From contig JAGVSM010000992.1 of the NCBI GenBank assembly GCA_022494885.1, positions 1 through 64,000 of the forward strand: a stretch of 64,000 nt of DNA, in the 5' to 3' direction. Positions 63,160-64,000 of this stretch are shown one piece after another. A program made the position numbers and the translations under genes. The notes under the pieces were generated by a model. The model did no database searches. It saw nothing but the letters and a program-made list of their open reading frames with translations, and was not told the origin of the DNA. This DNA comes from Micrasema longulum. Lineage: Eukaryota > Arthropoda > Insecta > Trichoptera > Brachycentridae. Within the stretch, counting starts at the first letter, position 1, and every line of letters begins with the position of its first letter.

Positions 63160-64000
63160 GTAATTTTGTTTATTTTTATGCACCTCGTGTAATTTTTATT
63201 TCCAGTTACAATGAATTATCAGGAGTAGACGCAATTGACTATATGTCCTATGTACCAATAAAATCCACGAATCCATAGACACAATTCGCTATATTCTTGT
63301 ATTGCGCTCGCCGCTACGCCGCCCCACACGACGCGATGCCGCGCCGACGCGCCGCGATCAATCTTTACAATGTTGGAAGTTTGTTAAAATTTTGGAAGAA
63401 ATGTAATTTTAAAATTTTATTTTATCGACAGTAACACAGATTAAAAATATAATAAACAAAATTTACAAAGGTTAACTCGTTGATTTTAAACATGGTAAAC
63501 AATGTTAAACAATTAAGTATTTTTAATTTATGACAAATCCATTATGTCTGAAACAGTTGTTTGGAAATATTATAACGAAAATAAAATGAATTAAAATTAA
63601 AACGCTTTGTTTTTAATCACATATTATATACTTTTGACTACCTACCGGTTTATTAGTTAATACACACTCCTTAATTAGGGTATAATTTACACATGAATAC
63701 AATCCTGTTTTATAATAATAACAGTGTGTGCCTACATCTAATATGTGAGGTAATAAATCAGTTATTTCAATCATAATTTTAATAAAGACACTAGGTTAAA
63801 AGTTTTACACGTTGAAAATAAACTATTAAAATTATACAACTTAAAATTCTAGGAAATTCAAAAAGGGATTAATAATTGTAAAAAAATAAATAATCAAATA
63901 ATACAATATTATCTAAAGTCCATTCCTGTCTAATTTACAGAAAATAGTTAGTGCAAAGGATCAAATTTCAACCCCACAAATACAAAATAACGCTCGACGT
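63160..64000 (+). other. Start of the intron after the signal-peptide exon
   Basis: Mostly AT-rich with a striking CpG-dense burst at about 63300-63358. The last 50 bases (with AATTTCAACCCCACAA) resemble 58868-58905 and may be the edge of another repeat copy. Confidence 0.35.

Overview
The window is AT-rich animal DNA with intron-split genes, GT-AG splice sites, large introns and many decayed transposons. The gene content (a pgant5-type GalNAc-transferase, a single-lipoyl-domain pyruvate dehydrogenase E2, ribosomal protein eL43/RpL37A, an SLC41 Mg2+ carrier) and the transposon types (mariner, Tc1, jockey-like LINEs, tRNA-derived SINEs) point to an arthropod, most likely an insect. I cannot name the species.

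Layout. 1-3.1 kb: a decayed Tc1-like element containing an exact 232-bp tandem duplication, then a tRNA-derived SINE. 3.96-5.32 kb (-): an intronless SLC41-type magnesium transporter. 6-7.6 kb (+): a broken non-LTR retrotransposon. 8.97-23.8 kb (+): a polypeptide N-acetylgalactosaminyltransferase of the pgant5/GALNT1 type, with 11 coding exon positions and 629 codons. One position is represented by two tandem alternative exons. 24-32 kb: gene-poor, with LINE fragments, a SINE-like unit and a GC-rich block. 32.07-33.59 kb: a second broken Tc1-like element. 34.37-36.61 kb (-): RpL37A in three exons. 38.33-50.36 kb (+): mitochondrial dihydrolipoamide acetyltransferase (PDC-E2, DLAT) in nine exons, one of them a 30-nt microexon. 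50.4-55.3 kb: LINE remnant and MITE. 55.36-62.58 kb (+): a two-exon MORN-repeat protein whose 6.7-kb intron is packed with repeats. 63.09 kb (+): the probable first exon of a secreted protein that continues beyond the window.

The genes are unrelated housekeeping genes and do not form a pathway: Golgi O-glycosylation, mitochondrial pyruvate oxidation, cytosolic translation and Mg2+ transport. RpL37A and DLAT are divergently arranged, as are SLC41 and pgant5.

The most interesting signal is in the pgant5 gene. Two homologous 181-nt exons (15363-15543 and 17944-18124) both encode the segment around the catalytic VGH histidine and the flexible catalytic loop. They share entry phase 0 and exit phase 1, so only one of them can be used in an in-frame mRNA. 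This predicts two enzyme isoforms that differ inside the active-site region. A second candidate is the skippable 10-codon microexon in the E1/E3-binding region of DLAT.
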